From: Brachypalpus laphriformis | Lineage: Eukaryota; Arthropoda; Insecta; Diptera; Syrphidae | Reading direction: 5' to 3' | Assembly: GCA_945910035.1 (NCBI GenBank) | Contig: OX246754.1 | Span: 61,488,678 to 61,552,677 of the forward strand | DNA length: 64,000 nucleotides | In this document: positions 20,456 through 30,215 of the stretch, one piece after another | Layout: each line of letters opens with the position of its first letter | How positions within the stretch are numbered: position 1 is the stretch's first letter | Position numbers and translations under genes: made by a program | Notes under the pieces: model-generated | Seen by the model: only the letters and a program-made list of their open reading frames with translations | Told to the model about the DNA's origin: nothing | The model's database searches: none

Positions 20456-23302
20456 TTACTTATCAAATAAAATAGTATCATACCTAACTGGCTTTCTTAC
20501 GAGTCTAGTTGAGTTTGCTCTTCGAGGTTGACTGGAAATATAATCTTTACTTGAGCTACTAATAGCTTCTCTCCGTTCTCCCCCTTCTCGTAAGTTTTCT
20601 GCATGAGAAATAACTTCTCGATGGTTATTTTCGTCAATGCTTTTTTTGGTAGTATCAAAGTGGACTAACCTTTTAACCCGTCTCCTTAATTGTTGCCCGT
20701 GAGCTTTACGGAAATCATTTCCTATTTTGATTATATAAATTGATTTTGAAATTTTTTTGAAAATGGTTACAGCTTTCCATCTAATTGTATTATTGTTTGT
20801 TACACGATACCAAACAGAGTCATTAATCTTAAACATTTGGTTCTGCTCATTTTTAAAATCGGCTTTTTCCTTTTTGTATTTTTTATTTTTAATTCTGATT
20901 ATATCTGTCCTTCTATCATTTCCTGTGGATATATCCGGATTTTTATTCATACTTGGCTTTAAGAAATCTATTACGGTTCGAGGTGAGTACCTGAAAACTT
21001 TTGATGATGGAGTTAAGTTATCACAAGTAGTCGGCGAATTCCTATACCGGAATAGAAAATTATCTAACTTCGCCTGAATCGATAGTGGTTTAATTTGTGA
21101 GTCCAACAAGAACTTTTTTAAGGACGACTTGACCGTCTGAACAGCTCGTTCTGCGCTGCCGTTAGACTCTGGATGATATGGTGGCGTTTTAGTTAATATG
21201 ATATCATTTGCTATAGAGAAGTCTTTCAACTCCTTTGAACCAAATGGCGGTCCGTTGTCGGACACAATTTCTTTAGGAAGACCGAATGTGGAAAAGCATC
21301 GTCGAAATGCGCAAATAACTTCAGAAGCGTTGGCTTTGGTCATCAAAACCACTTCCATCCACTTTGAAAATGTATCGAAAATAATTAAAAATACCTTCTT
21401 CTGGAAATAAAAAAAATCTACGTGCAGTCTTTCAAGTGGGTACATCGTTTGTGGCCAACTAGATAGACCCACCGGACTACCCCTCTTTTCTAACTGCTGA
21501 CAAATTTCGCAACTGCGTGCAAAATGTTCAATATCCCGGTCTATATTTATCCACCATACGGCACCCCTAGCAACACTTTTCATTCGGACTATTCCGATAT
21601 GTCCACTATGCAGACAGTCAAGCACATACTCCTTAAAACAATTTGGAATTACTATTCGCGTTCCTAGCATTATACATCCTTCAACGGTGGAAAGTTCAAC
21701 CCTCTTATTAAAAAACTTCTGCAAAATGTTGTCACTAAAAGACTTTGGCCACTCGCCATTTATATATCTTAAAATTTTGGACAAATACTCATCTTTTAAT
21801 GTTTCTCGAGCAATATCGTCTTTTTTAATAGGTAATTCCCCGGTAATATTGAAACAATTTATAAGGTTACTTGAAATGTTAGTTTCCTCTGGTAATGGTA
21901 ATCTGGAAAGGGCATCAGCATTACCCACTTGCGAACCCTTCCTATAAGAGATTTTGAAATCGTACTGCGACAACGTCAACGCCCAACGCTGCAACCTTGC
22001 TGCTGTTATCGCATTCGTACTTTTAGTTCCAAATATAACCTCAAGAGGTTTGTGGTCGCTAAAAATTTGGAACTTGTTTCCATACAAATATTTATAGAAT
22101 CGTTTTACAGCAAATACCACAGCTAGAGCTTCTCGCTCTATTTGTGAGTATCTCTTTTCGGCCTCCGATAGTGAGCTCGATATAAACATTATTGGTCTTT
22201 CATCTCCATTTTCTTCGATGTGGAATAAAACTGCTCCTACTTCATAGGAACTTGCATCGCAGACCAGGCCCAACTTCTTGTCCACATTGTAATGTGCCAA
22301 TAATTCATTTTCGAAAAGCCACGTTTTACTTTCTTGAAAAGTGCTTTCACACTTTTCGTTCCACACAAATTCTGAATTCTTTTTCAGCAGGTTATATAAG
22401 GGTGCCAAGCGTGCAGATAAGTTCGGAATAAACTTATTGTAAAAATTTAAAAGTCCAATATATGCTCTTAAAGATGTTAAGTCCTTTGGGGCAGGTGCAT
22501 TTAAAATGGCGTTCATTTTGTCTTGTCTTGGGCGTATGCCCTCTATAGTTATCTCATGCCCAAGATATTCCACAGACGTTTGAAAAAATTTGCACTTGTC
22601 AAGCCTAACCTTTACATTGTATCTTTCAAATCTCTCAAGAACTATGAACAAATTTTCTCTACACTCTTCGTGGTGTTTTCCACCAATAATTATATCGTCT
22701 ATGTAGCATTTGACAGATTTTAGACCACGTAGTATGCTATCTGTCACATACTGAAAAATAGATGCGGCAGACTTTACACCGAATGGTAGCCGGGTATACT
22801 GAAATAATCCTTTATGCGTATTTACCGTCATAAACTTTTGTGAACTTTTAGATAAGGCTATCTGTTGAAAAGCACCTACAAGGTCTAATATACAAAAACA
22901 TCCACAATTTGAAAAACTTGAGAGGATGTCATCTATCCTGGGGATAGGATAGTGATCAGTTTGTACGAAAGGATTTACTGTTGATTTGCAGTCGATGCAA
23001 ATCCTTACCGCACCATCCTTCTGTTCTACAGGTACAATAGGCGAAGCCCATTCGCTGTGTTTCACTGGTACAATGATCTTCTTTTCTACTAATCTGTCTA
23101 GCTCAGCGTCCACCCTATCACGCAACCCATAGGGTACAGTGTAGGCTTTATGAAAAATTTGAGAAGCCTCCTTATCCATCACGATTTCCGCTACATGGCC
23201 CTTTATTAATCCATCATAATCATTGTTAAAAACATTTAGAAAACGCTCGAATAACTCCCTTTCTACTTTTACCAGCCCCACACTATTAAGAAAAAACTTT
23301 CT
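20456..23302 (-). CDS. pol: Mag Pol: reverse transcriptase, RNase H, integrase
   Basis: One open frame of about 948 codons in the same frame as Gag-protease, separated from it by a single TAG at 23303-23305. Counting from the Met at 23281: RT core with ICIDCKS, CILDLVGAFQQ (Asp near 133), LPFGVKSAASIF and CYIDDIII (YIDD at 193-196); RNase H with LGLVCDASSYEVGAVL, IEREALA and FSDHKPLE; integrase with an HHCC finger (HSGHIGIV...CEICQ) near 585-620 and DDE residues in LHVDFF, SDNGPPF and NGSAERAV. The C-terminal tail lacks an obvious chromodomain. All catalytic residues are present. It resembles the K02A2.6-like proteins of Mag elements. Whether it is expressed depends on the TAG. Confidence 0.9.
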   Translation of the reverse strand, partial: RKFFLNSVGLVKVERELFERFLNVFNNDYDGLIKGHVAEIVMDKEASQIFHKAYTVPYGLRDRVDAELDRLVEKKIIVPVKHSEWASPIVPVEQKDGAVRICIDCKSTVNPFVQTDHYPIPRIDDILSSFSNCGCFCILDLVGAFQQIALSKSSQKFMTVNTHKGLFQYTRLPFGVKSAASIFQYVTDSILRGLKSVKCYIDDIIIGGKHHEECRENLFIVLERFERYNVKVRLDKCKFFQTSVEYLGHEITIEGIRPRQDKMNAILNAPAPKDLTSLRAYIGLLNFYNKFIPNLSARLAPLYNLLKKNSEFVWNEKCESTFQESKTWLFENELLAHYNVDKKLGLVCDASSYEVGAVLFHIEENGDERPIMFISSSLSEAEKRYSQIEREALAVVFAVKRFYKYLYGNKFQIFSDHKPLEVIFGTKSTNAITAARLQRWALTLSQYDFKISYRKGSQVGNADALSRLPLPEETNISSNLINCFNITGELPIKKDDIARETLKDEYLSKILRYINGEWPKSFSDNILQKFFNKRVELSTVEGCIMLGTRIVIPNCFKEYVLDCLHSGHIGIVRMKSVARGAVWWINIDRDIEHFARSCEICQQLEKRGSPVGLSSWPQTMYPLERLHVDFFYFQKKVFLIIFDTFSKWMEVVLMTKANASEVICAFRRCFSTFGLPKEIVSDNGPPFGSKELKDFSIANDIILTKTPPYHPESNGSAERAVQTVKSSLKKFLLDSQIKPLSIQAKLDNFLFRYRNSPTTCDNLTPSSKVFRYSPRTVIDFLKPSMNKNPDISTGNDRRTDIIRIKNKKYKKEKADFKNEQNQMFKINDSVWYRVTNNNTIRWKAVTIFKKISKSIYIIKIGNDFRKAHGQQLRRRVKRLVHFDTTKKSIDENNHREVISHAENLREGGERREAISSSSKDYISSQPRRANSTRLVRKPVRYDTILFDK

Positions 23303-24544
23303 CTATTCAGCAAACATAACATTCAACCAATTTCTACCAAGCAAGGAAACAAAATCTGTTTTGGATCGGATAACAAACAACTCAAGCGTATGGCAAATGC
23401 AATCATTATCAAAATTTGAAACACATGCAGTAAAATAGCCTAAAACTGAGACATTTAAATTTTGAGGGAATGATTTAAGCTCAGTAGAATTTTTAAAATA
23501 TGTCTCGTATGTGAAATTTGAAATTACCGAAAAACAAGCACCTGAGTCTATTTCCATGTCAACCACAAGCCCGTTTATTTTTACTTTCACAATCGGCGAA
23601 TCATTTATCTTTGTTTTGTTACCTATATTACCTAATGTGAGATGAGAAAAATCATTATTACCAATATTGCTAACTTCTAACTTATTGTTCCTTCGACTAG
23701 TTGTGAATTCTCCTCTCTTGCTTTTCGGGTTTCTTCCATTACAGTTATTAGCATAATGACCCCACTTTTGACATCTGTAACACTGTACATCGTTGACTCT
23801 TGATGAAGATCCATACGATCTATGTTGACTTCTTTCTCTTTTTGTAACTGGTTTGTTTCTTTGGATGAATCTCCCTCTTCTGTTTCCGTTGTTAAAAGTC
23901 CTCTCTGCCGCTCTTCCAACCCAATTCTCTCGGAAGGCAGTACAATTGGAAACCGTTTCTCGCATCTCTTTCACCTCTTTCGTTGTCAGCTCCATGGTCA
24001 ACGCAGCTTCGCATATATCGGCAAATGATTTTGACATGTCCATGTCCAAAAGTTTTCGTTGTATAGCTTCATCTTTTTGTGACCAAATGAATTTGTCGCA
24101 AAGTGCTTGGTCCAAGTAATCCCCGAAGTCGCAAGACTCTGCGAGTTTTCTAAGTTCGACTATAAAGTCATTCAGTGATTCCTCGTGGCGTATAGTACGA
24201 GACATGAATTTATGCCTTTCAGCTCTAACATTGCGCTTGGGTTTAAAATATGTCTTTAACACGGTTATTAGGGTTTGAAAATTGTAATCTTTCACCAGTT
24301 TGGGTGCTATGAACGACTTTAAGATCTTATATAAATCACCTCCCGCGAAGCTAATAAAAAGGGACACTTTCATATTTGAGTCTTCTACGTTGTTTAGAAT
24401 AAAAATGTGTTCCAAACGTTCGATGTACTGTTCAAAGTCATCTTCCAGCATAAACGGTTCTATGTGGCCTATAAACGCCGCTCGAGATGGGGTACGGTTT
24501 TTATGCGTGGTACCCGGTTTCGATTCACTGTTATCCGAACCCAT
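23303..24544 (-). CDS. gag: Mag Gag-protease
   Basis: 413 codons from the ATG at 24544, about 100 bp after the primer-binding site. The N-terminal two-thirds is a Ty3-type Gag capsid (FEQYIERLEHIF, ...VLKTYFKPKRNVRAERHKF, NDFIVELRKLAESCDFGD, LCDKFIWSQKD). Next come a basic linker, one CCHC knuckle (CYRCQKWGHYANNC) and an aspartic protease with the active site DSGACFS and a SLLGRNWL block. It stops at TAG (23303-23305) exactly where Mag proteins run on into RT; the next codons in frame are open. The frame is otherwise intact. Confidence 0.9.
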   Translation of the reverse strand: MGSDNSESKPGTTHKNRTPSRAAFIGHIEPFMLEDDFEQYIERLEHIFILNNVEDSNMKVSLFISFAGGDLYKILKSFIAPKLVKDYNFQTLITVLKTYFKPKRNVRAERHKFMSRTIRHEESLNDFIVELRKLAESCDFGDYLDQALCDKFIWSQKDEAIQRKLLDMDMSKSFADICEAALTMELTTKEVKEMRETVSNCTAFRENWVGRAAERTFNNGNRRGRFIQRNKPVTKRERSQHRSYGSSSRVNDVQCYRCQKWGHYANNCNGRNPKSKRGEFTTSRRNNKLEVSNIGNNDFSHLTLGNIGNKTKINDSPIVKVKINGLVVDMEIDSGACFSVISNFTYETYFKNSTELKSFPQNLNVSVLGYFTACVSNFDNDCICHTLELFVIRSKTDFVSLLGRNWLNVMFAE

Positions 24545-24641
24545 TTTTATTGTATTAACGTGTTGAAAAAAAACTTGTGAGCATGCAAAACGTGCATTAA
24601 ATAAATTAATTTTTATTTATTTTTTTTTTTATAATAATTTT

Positions 24642-24652
24642 CCTCGTCGCCA
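24642..24652 (-). promoter_or_regulatory. Mag primer-binding site (tRNA-Ser type)
   Basis: On the minus strand tggcgacgagg begins one base after the 5' LTR. It is complementary to the 3' end expected for a serine tRNA (GCU type, ending cctcgtcgcca, from memory). Confidence 0.7.
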
Positions 24653-24653
24653 C

Positions 24654-24823
24654 TGAAAAGTTAGTTACCGACCCGAAATGAAAAGAGACAATTCCTTGTT
24701 TGCTTGCGAGATCTTTATTCGCTGACGTCTTCTTACTAACTAACTTAACCTAGTACAGCTAATTATTATTTATCCTATCTCTCTCTATGTTGTACTCTAT
24801 GAGTCACTTATACATACATTACA
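24654..24823 (-). repeat. Mag element 5' LTR
   Basis: 170-bp LTR, TG...CA on the minus strand. It should carry the element's promoter; I can name no separate core signal in it. Confidence 0.95.
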
Positions 24824-24828
24824 GACGC

Positions 24829-25645
24829 CTTACCAATTTTTCATGATCTCCCTCCGACTGTTGCTTTTCCTTCTTGATAAAATTGACGGCATCAAGAATT
24901 TTAAAGCCTTTATCTTGAAGGTCGTACATTACATCTTCTTTAGTGCACGAGGGGTGGAGTCCCCTTGCTACAACACGCAGTGGTCTTTCTAACTTATTTT
25001 GGTAAGTATACCACTGAATCTTTTCGGCATTCAATTTTTGGGAGACTGCTCGGTAACCCTCGGCATCATCGACATTGATTTTCCACGTATTGCTTCGCAG
25101 AGATGTCACCTTAAACTTCGATGGCAGGGTTCCTTTAATGAGGCAATGCAACTTATCATAGTCCGTTATTCCAACGACGTTTATCGGTGGCGGTGGACGT
25201 AATTTTTGTTGTTGTTGCTTTTCTTGCAACTCCTTGCGCTTTTCATGTTTTTGTGGCTCGACTTCCGGTGACGAACCAGCTTTGCGTTTTTTGCTAGGTC
25301 GTTTCTTTTCGATCCAATTCGTTCACGTGTTAGCTCTTCTTCGTCCGTCTGGTATTCGCGACTAGGTGAGCGCTGTGGGCTAACTGTATTTTCTTTTTGT
25401 GGATACGTGTTTTTTAGGGTATTATTTTCTTGATTGAGTAAATCTACTTCTTTCTTAAGCTCACGATAGAGTAGCTCCATTTCGGTAAGCTTTGTACGGA
25501 GTACGTCGTTTTCCTCCTCAATGCTTTTTGATTTCGCTGAGTCCCGTTTTTCACGCGCTTGCGCTTCCGGCGGACTTCTTTTTCCGGAGACGTTCGATCT
25601 TGTTGGTGGAGATCGAGATACCCTTGTACTTTTTGAGAAGGGATT
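24829..25645 (-). pseudogene. Jockey E ORF1, N-terminal half
   Basis: Begins in the region of SGKRSPPEAQAREKRD, with a Ser/Pro/Arg-rich start and a likely coiled coil (EENDVLRTKLTEMELLYREL...VDLLNQENNTL). The pre-zinc-knuckle domain follows: PPPINVVGITDYDKLHCLIKG, KVTSLRSNTWKINVDD, IQWYTYQ, RVVARGLHPSCTKEDVMYDL. This order matches the ORF1 of Jockey elements and is repeated in Jockey F. Two frames (25480-25181 and 25229-24819) overlap through a frameshift near 25200. It is joined to 20058 once the Mag element is removed. Confidence 0.8.
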
Positions 25646-25883
25646 TATTAGGTCATGCCTACCTCGGGTATATTCTGACCCCTACCCGAAGGCGGTAATA
25701 GTATGTGGGTGTGAACATATGGGCGCACTATCCCATGATTATATTTTGATCTTCAGTGTGCGATCTCTTCTAGAGTTAAAATTGAAAAAAAACATTATCA
25801 GTGCTAAATTTAAGATATTGTAAAAATGTGCTGTCAAAAATGCATGCAATTAAGAGACTGGGGGTTGGGAATATACGCGTAGG

Positions 25884-28412
25884 TTTTTTTTTTTTTTTGT
25901 ATAAAGAGGATGTATAATCTTCATAGATACTAGTAGCCCGAGTGCTACTAGCATGCACGATTCGCAAACCTGAGTAATCGATTCCAGGAATACGCCTACG
26001 TACTAAACACACACCCTACACACTTCAACCACTCTCCCCGCGGTACTGCCGTTAGGTATTTCTTCGCGGGGCTGGTTAGCAATTATGCTCTAGTCTCCGA
26101 GGCGCCTCTTGGGCTCTTCTTAGGGCTTCTGCTCTTCGCAGCGCATTCTGCACACATACTATGAATGAGCAGATCTCCATCCACTCGCCCTCTGATCGTG
26201 TCATGTGACTTACAAGATTGTCTGGACTTGGCAGGTTTGCTCTGTCTTCTGCAAAGCGTCTGCAGTAGAACACTGCATGCTCCGCGTCCTCCTCTTCGTT
26301 TGGACATATTGGACACAGGGGCGAACTATCGTGTCCAAATCTATGGAAGTATTTCCGGTAGCCACCGTGTCCGGACAGGAACTGTGTGAGGTGGTAGTTA
26401 CAGTTCCCCCTCGCTCTCTCTGTCCATGATTTTATAGTGGGAATGAGCTTGTGGGTCCACCTGCCTTTGGTAGAGCTGTCCCACCTGGTTTGCCACAGCG
26501 TTGCTGATGCTTCCCTTTCCTCCTCCTTAATCCTTTTTGCCTCTTGCCGGTTCGAGGGACGTCTAAGGTATACCCTCTGCATCTCTTCAGCGAGGATGTC
26601 GATTGGGACCATCCCAGCTAAAACGCAGGCTGCATCGTCGGAGATAGTTCGGAAGCCGCTGATCACTCTGATTTCGCAGAGCCTGTGAGCTGATGATTGC
26701 CTCTTCCTGCACTCATTTGTCGCCAGTGCACCTGCCCATATCGGGGCAGCGTATAGATGTACTGAGCTGACCACTCTGGACAGCAGGATCCTGCGGGCGT
26801 ATCCAGGCCAGCCGATGTTCGGGAGCATTCGGGAGAGTGCTGCCTGCATCAGCGATGCTTTCTTACTAGAATACTCGACGAGGGCCTTGAAGCACAGCCT
26901 GTTGTCGAGCATGACTCCAAGGTACCTCAAGGATTCTTTGGACCTGATTGTCTGCTTTCCGACTCGGAAGCTGGCATATTCCACCTTTTGTGGCTGGTTG
27001 TTAGGACAGCTTCGGTCTTGTGGGCAGCTAGTTCCAGACCGGTAGACTCCAGCCATTCCTTTATTCTTATAACTGCCTCATCCGTAGCAGACTCCACCTC
27101 GTGTACGTTCTTGGCTACTGTAACCACTGCGATATCGTCAGCGAAGCCAATTACTTTGACTCCCTCGGGTAATGTTAGTCGCAGAACTCCGCCGTACATA
27201 ACGTTCCATAGGAGAGGTCCCAGAACTGACCCTTGCGGGAATCCCGCGGAAACACTGCAGTGCTTAACGCCATGTCAGTATGGTATCTTAGCTTCCTATT
27301 GCTGAAGTAGTCCGTGACTATCCTCGGCACGGACTGCGCAGTATTTCTTCGTCCCCCATTTCCACCTTTTCCCTTGTATTGCTTCAGTTGCTATATCCAC
27401 TACCGCCTTTATGGCATCGACGGTAGAGCGTGATTTTCTGAAGCCGTACTGACAGTCTGACAAGGCTCCGTTTTCCTCCGCCACCGCAAGCAGTCTGTTA
27501 TAGATGATACGCTCTAGGATCTTTCCCAGCGTATCGAGCAGGCATATTGGGCGATACGATGATGGTTGTCCGGGCGGCTTATTGCCCTTTGGAAGCAGCA
27601 CTAAATTTCAATGGTGTAGGGAATACCCCCTCCTCTATGCACCTTTGCATCGTTGTTAGAAATATATCCGGTCTCGTCTTAACAGCAGCCTTTATTGCCC
27701 TATTTGAGATGCCATCCGGTCCAGGTGCTTTGCTGTCTCCGATTTTTCTGCATGTCCCAAAGAGTTCTTTTGACGTGATTACCGGGATATGCTCCATGCT
27801 GATATCCCTCGTGATGGAGACCATACTAGTTGGTCTATGGGGGAATAGGTGCTCTACTATAGTCTTTAGCATTGCCGGGCATGTAAGTTGTGGAGACCTG
27901 CTGCTTTTAAGTTTCTTCATCACCAGTCTATACGCCATGCCCCAGGCGTATAATTCGGCCTCGTCACAGAGCCACCTAAAGCTCCTTGACTTACTCTCCT
28001 TAATGGCCCTTTCCAGTTCTCGGCTCGCCAATTTAAATGTGGTTAGCCGCTCTTGGAAATCTGGATCTGCCTCTGGATCTCTGAGATCTGCGTCGTGCTT
28101 GTAGGCACTTCGCCCTGAGCGGTTTAATCCCGTCGGTCCACCAGTAGCAGGGCTCGCCTCTTTTACTGACAGACCTTCTGGGCATTGATGCGTAGCACGC
28201 TGTGGTTATGACCTGTATCAGCTGATGCGAAAGTGCCTCAGCCGATCCATTATTTGTTGTGGCGCTGGTGTTTAACATTTCTTCGAACATGTCTTTGTCG
28301 AAGAGCGTGTCCTTCCACTTTGCTCCTGTTAGGGTAGGACGCAGTCTACGTTTCTCCTCGCCGACATTAAATATAATTGCCTGGTGGTCACTGTAGGTAT
28401 AGTCTTCGCTGA
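25884..28412 (-). mobile_element. R1-clade LINE remnant (5' truncated)
   Basis: Minus-strand element beginning at the last endonuclease block (YVSEDYTYSDHQAIIF) and running through RT to a Cys-rich C terminus, then a 3' UTR and an A-run at 25884-25899. Six bases cgtagg occur at both edges (25878-25883 and 28413-28418) and may be the target duplication. It is not in 28S rDNA: the flanks are Jockey E and RTE-2 sequence. Confidence 0.8.
26076..28412 (-). pseudogene. R1-clade ORF2 (endonuclease end, RT, C-terminal zinc segment)
   Basis: Pieces in order: endonuclease end and linker (28443-28033; SDHQAIIF, PCYWWTDGI); fingers and GPDGISNRAI (28031-27579); SYRPICLLDTLGKILERII and YGFRKSRSTVDAI (27601-27296); palm GFADDIAVV (27199-26927); then YLGVMLDNRL, SVHLYAAPIWA, RVISGFRTISDDA and a C-terminal CCHC-like SPLCPICPNEEEDAEHAVFYC (27056-26076). 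This final Cys/His segment and the overall sequence are typical of R1 proteins. At least four frameshifts. The palm Asp pair is kept. Confidence 0.8.
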
Positions 28413-28418
28413 CGTAGG

Positions 28419-28701
28419 TATACATATGTACATGCATATGCATGTGTAGACATAGAACTATTGCAATATTTTTCCATTGTGTTGATCGTTGGATTTGTCC
28501 ATATTTTAGAAGGTTTTATTGAATTTAAAATAAATTGTGTGTTGGAAGCGGGTTTGCGTATGCTCTGGTGGGATTCCTCGGGGGAAGTTGTAATTGAGTT
28601 TACACATTTTCGGTATTGTATTCAGTTGGCAATTATATTTCAACAAGTAAATAACCGTCAACTAAAATGCGGGCGAAGCAAGGCGAGCACTGGCCAGCTA
28701 G
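28419..28701 (+). mobile_element. Possible Helitron-like 3' end
   Basis: Non-coding stretch ending in a GC-rich segment (gcgggcgaagcaaggcgagc, 28669-28688) and CTAG at 28698-28701, followed by T. The RTE-2 sequence resumes exactly there (ttgcctt), and in other RTE-2 copies that position reads a|ttgcctt, so the element entered between A and T as Helitrons do. No 5' end or Rep/helicase gene was found. The upstream side is cut by the R1 element. Confidence 0.35.
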
Positions 28702-30215
28702 TTGCCTTAAAGCCAAAAAAAAACAGCGATTGGTAAGAGTTATTCTTCGCTTGATTTCTGGGCTGATGTTGTTTTTAGAGTTTATAGCTGATCCAAGGTA
28801 GACAAAGGCCCTTACTACCTCGAAGTTACAGCTGCCCACTGTGGCGTTCTGTCCAATTCATCGGTGTTTATTGTCCCTTCTTGCTGACAGCATATAACTG
28901 GTTTTGTCCTCGTGTATAGCCCATTTTGGTCGCTTCTGCTTTAATCCTTGCAAACGAATCGGTGACAGCCCGCTGAGTTCTTCCAATTATGTCAATATTG
29001 TCAGCGTATGCAAGCAGTTGTACGGACTTTTGATAGATTGTGCCTCTGGTGTTGGCTTGTGAGTTCCGCACAATCCGTTCAAGTACAATATTAAAGAAGT
29101 CACACGACAACGCGTAACCTTGCCTAAAACATTTTTAAAAAAATTAAATGTCTCGGTGAGGTCATTACCGACCTTGATGGATCAGCGAGCGTTTTCCATC
29201 GTCATCCTTTACAGACGGACATGTTTGGCAGTTATGTCAAATCTAGATATTGCTTTATAAAGCTCTTCTCTATAGATGATGTCATAGGCGGCCTTGAAAT
29301 CGATAAAGAGGTGGTGAGTATCGATTTGAAATTCTTCGGTTTTCTCCAGGATCTCCCGAAGTGTGAAGATTTGATCGATGGCGGACTTTCCTGGTCTGAA
29401 ACCGCACTAATAGGGGTCAATCAGGCTGTTGGTAAAAGGTTTCAGGCGTTCACACAATATCGCAGAAAATATCTTATATGCGATGTTGAGGAGACTGATG
29501 CCTAATTGGCACAGTTGAGGGGGTCTCCTTTCTTGTGGATCGGGCAAACGATGCTTAAATTCATTCATCGTCTGACCAAATCTTAGAGATGGGTTGGTGT
29601 ATGCACTCTATCAATTCATCCCCAGCTGCCTTGAAAAGTTCGGCCGGTAAGCCGTCAGGTCCAGCAGCCTTGTTGGATTTTAGCTTGGATATTGATATCC
29701 TCACTTCGTTTTGGTCAGGTGGACAGAAGTTTTGACTATCATCGTCTATGTTGAATGGTTCATTCTGCCTGACAGCGGAATGTTGGTCTTCATCGCTGTT
29801 ATCCAGTACGCAGAAGCAGTTTCCTATATTCTCAGCACCGACTGTAAGTCTACTACGAGGTTTCTGTACGGGTATTACTTCTCTGTCACCTTCTTTTTAC
29901 CTTTTGGTAAAACTTCCGTATACTGTTCCTGGAGTATAAGCTCTCAATATTCTCGATCGCGCGCTTCTCATACTCTTTTTTTTGGAGAAGCCGATGCTCT
30001 TCCCGTCTCTTTTGCTCATAGAGCTCATGAGCAGCACTCGTCTTCCTTTGCATCACCGGCATTCTTCATCACACCAGGGGTTTCGCCAATTGCCAATTTC
30101 GTGCTGATTCTGCGCAATTGTACACGGTTATCTGCGCTGGTACGACTGCTGATTCCTGACATGACAGCGACGGCTGAGTTCACAATTTCTCGGCCCACCG
30201 CAGACTATTGCCAAG
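28702..30215 (-). mobile_element. RTE-clade LINE, family RTE-2, fragment
   Basis: Minus-strand RTE-2 piece, related to the longer copy at 40957-43260. From the 5' side: endonuclease end and linker (30215-29750), fingers with SNKAAGPDGLPAELFKAAGDELI near 29630, the CGFRPGKSAIDQIFTLREILEKTEEF equivalent near 29380, SCDFFNIVLERIVRNSQAN near 29080, palm AYADNIDIIG (second Asp is Asn) near 29000, and FEVVRAFVYLGSAINS near 28800. Badly frameshifted; the last two frames end at 28868 and 28633. The 3' end is lost beyond 28702. Confidence 0.75.

Larger units (their letters stand above)
20060..24823 (-). mobile_element. Mag-clade Ty3/Gypsy LTR retrotransposon, nearly intact
   Basis: A 4764-bp LTR element with 170-bp LTRs that differ at one position (20079 a, 24673 c). 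Read on the minus strand each LTR begins TGTAATG and ends CTTTTCA. The flanks are cacgc (20055-20059) and gacgc (24824-24828), a 5-bp target duplication with one difference. It carries PBS, Gag-protease, RT-RNase H-integrase and PPT in the normal order, and no envelope frame. The nearly identical LTRs mark a recent insertion into Jockey E. Confidence 0.95.
16407..25696 (-). mobile_element. Full-length Jockey-clade LINE 'E', carrying a Mag LTR element
   Basis: Minus-strand Jockey element with a structured 5' leader (about 25696-25660), ORF1 (interrupted by the Mag element), ORF2 and a 3' UTR ending in an A-rich run at 16407-16421. An 8-bp aatagtat lies directly outside both ends (16399-16406 and 25697-25704), a likely target duplication. 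Without the Mag insertion it is about 4.5 kb, a normal full length for Jockey. Jockey F at 59360-62602 is the same family, with the same 5' leader and 3' end. Confidence 0.85.

Noticed and set aside
25884..28412. An R1 element in 28S rDNA, implying an rDNA array
   Set aside because: Neither flank resembles rRNA genes. The left flank adjoins Jockey E and the right flank a repeat next to RTE-2.
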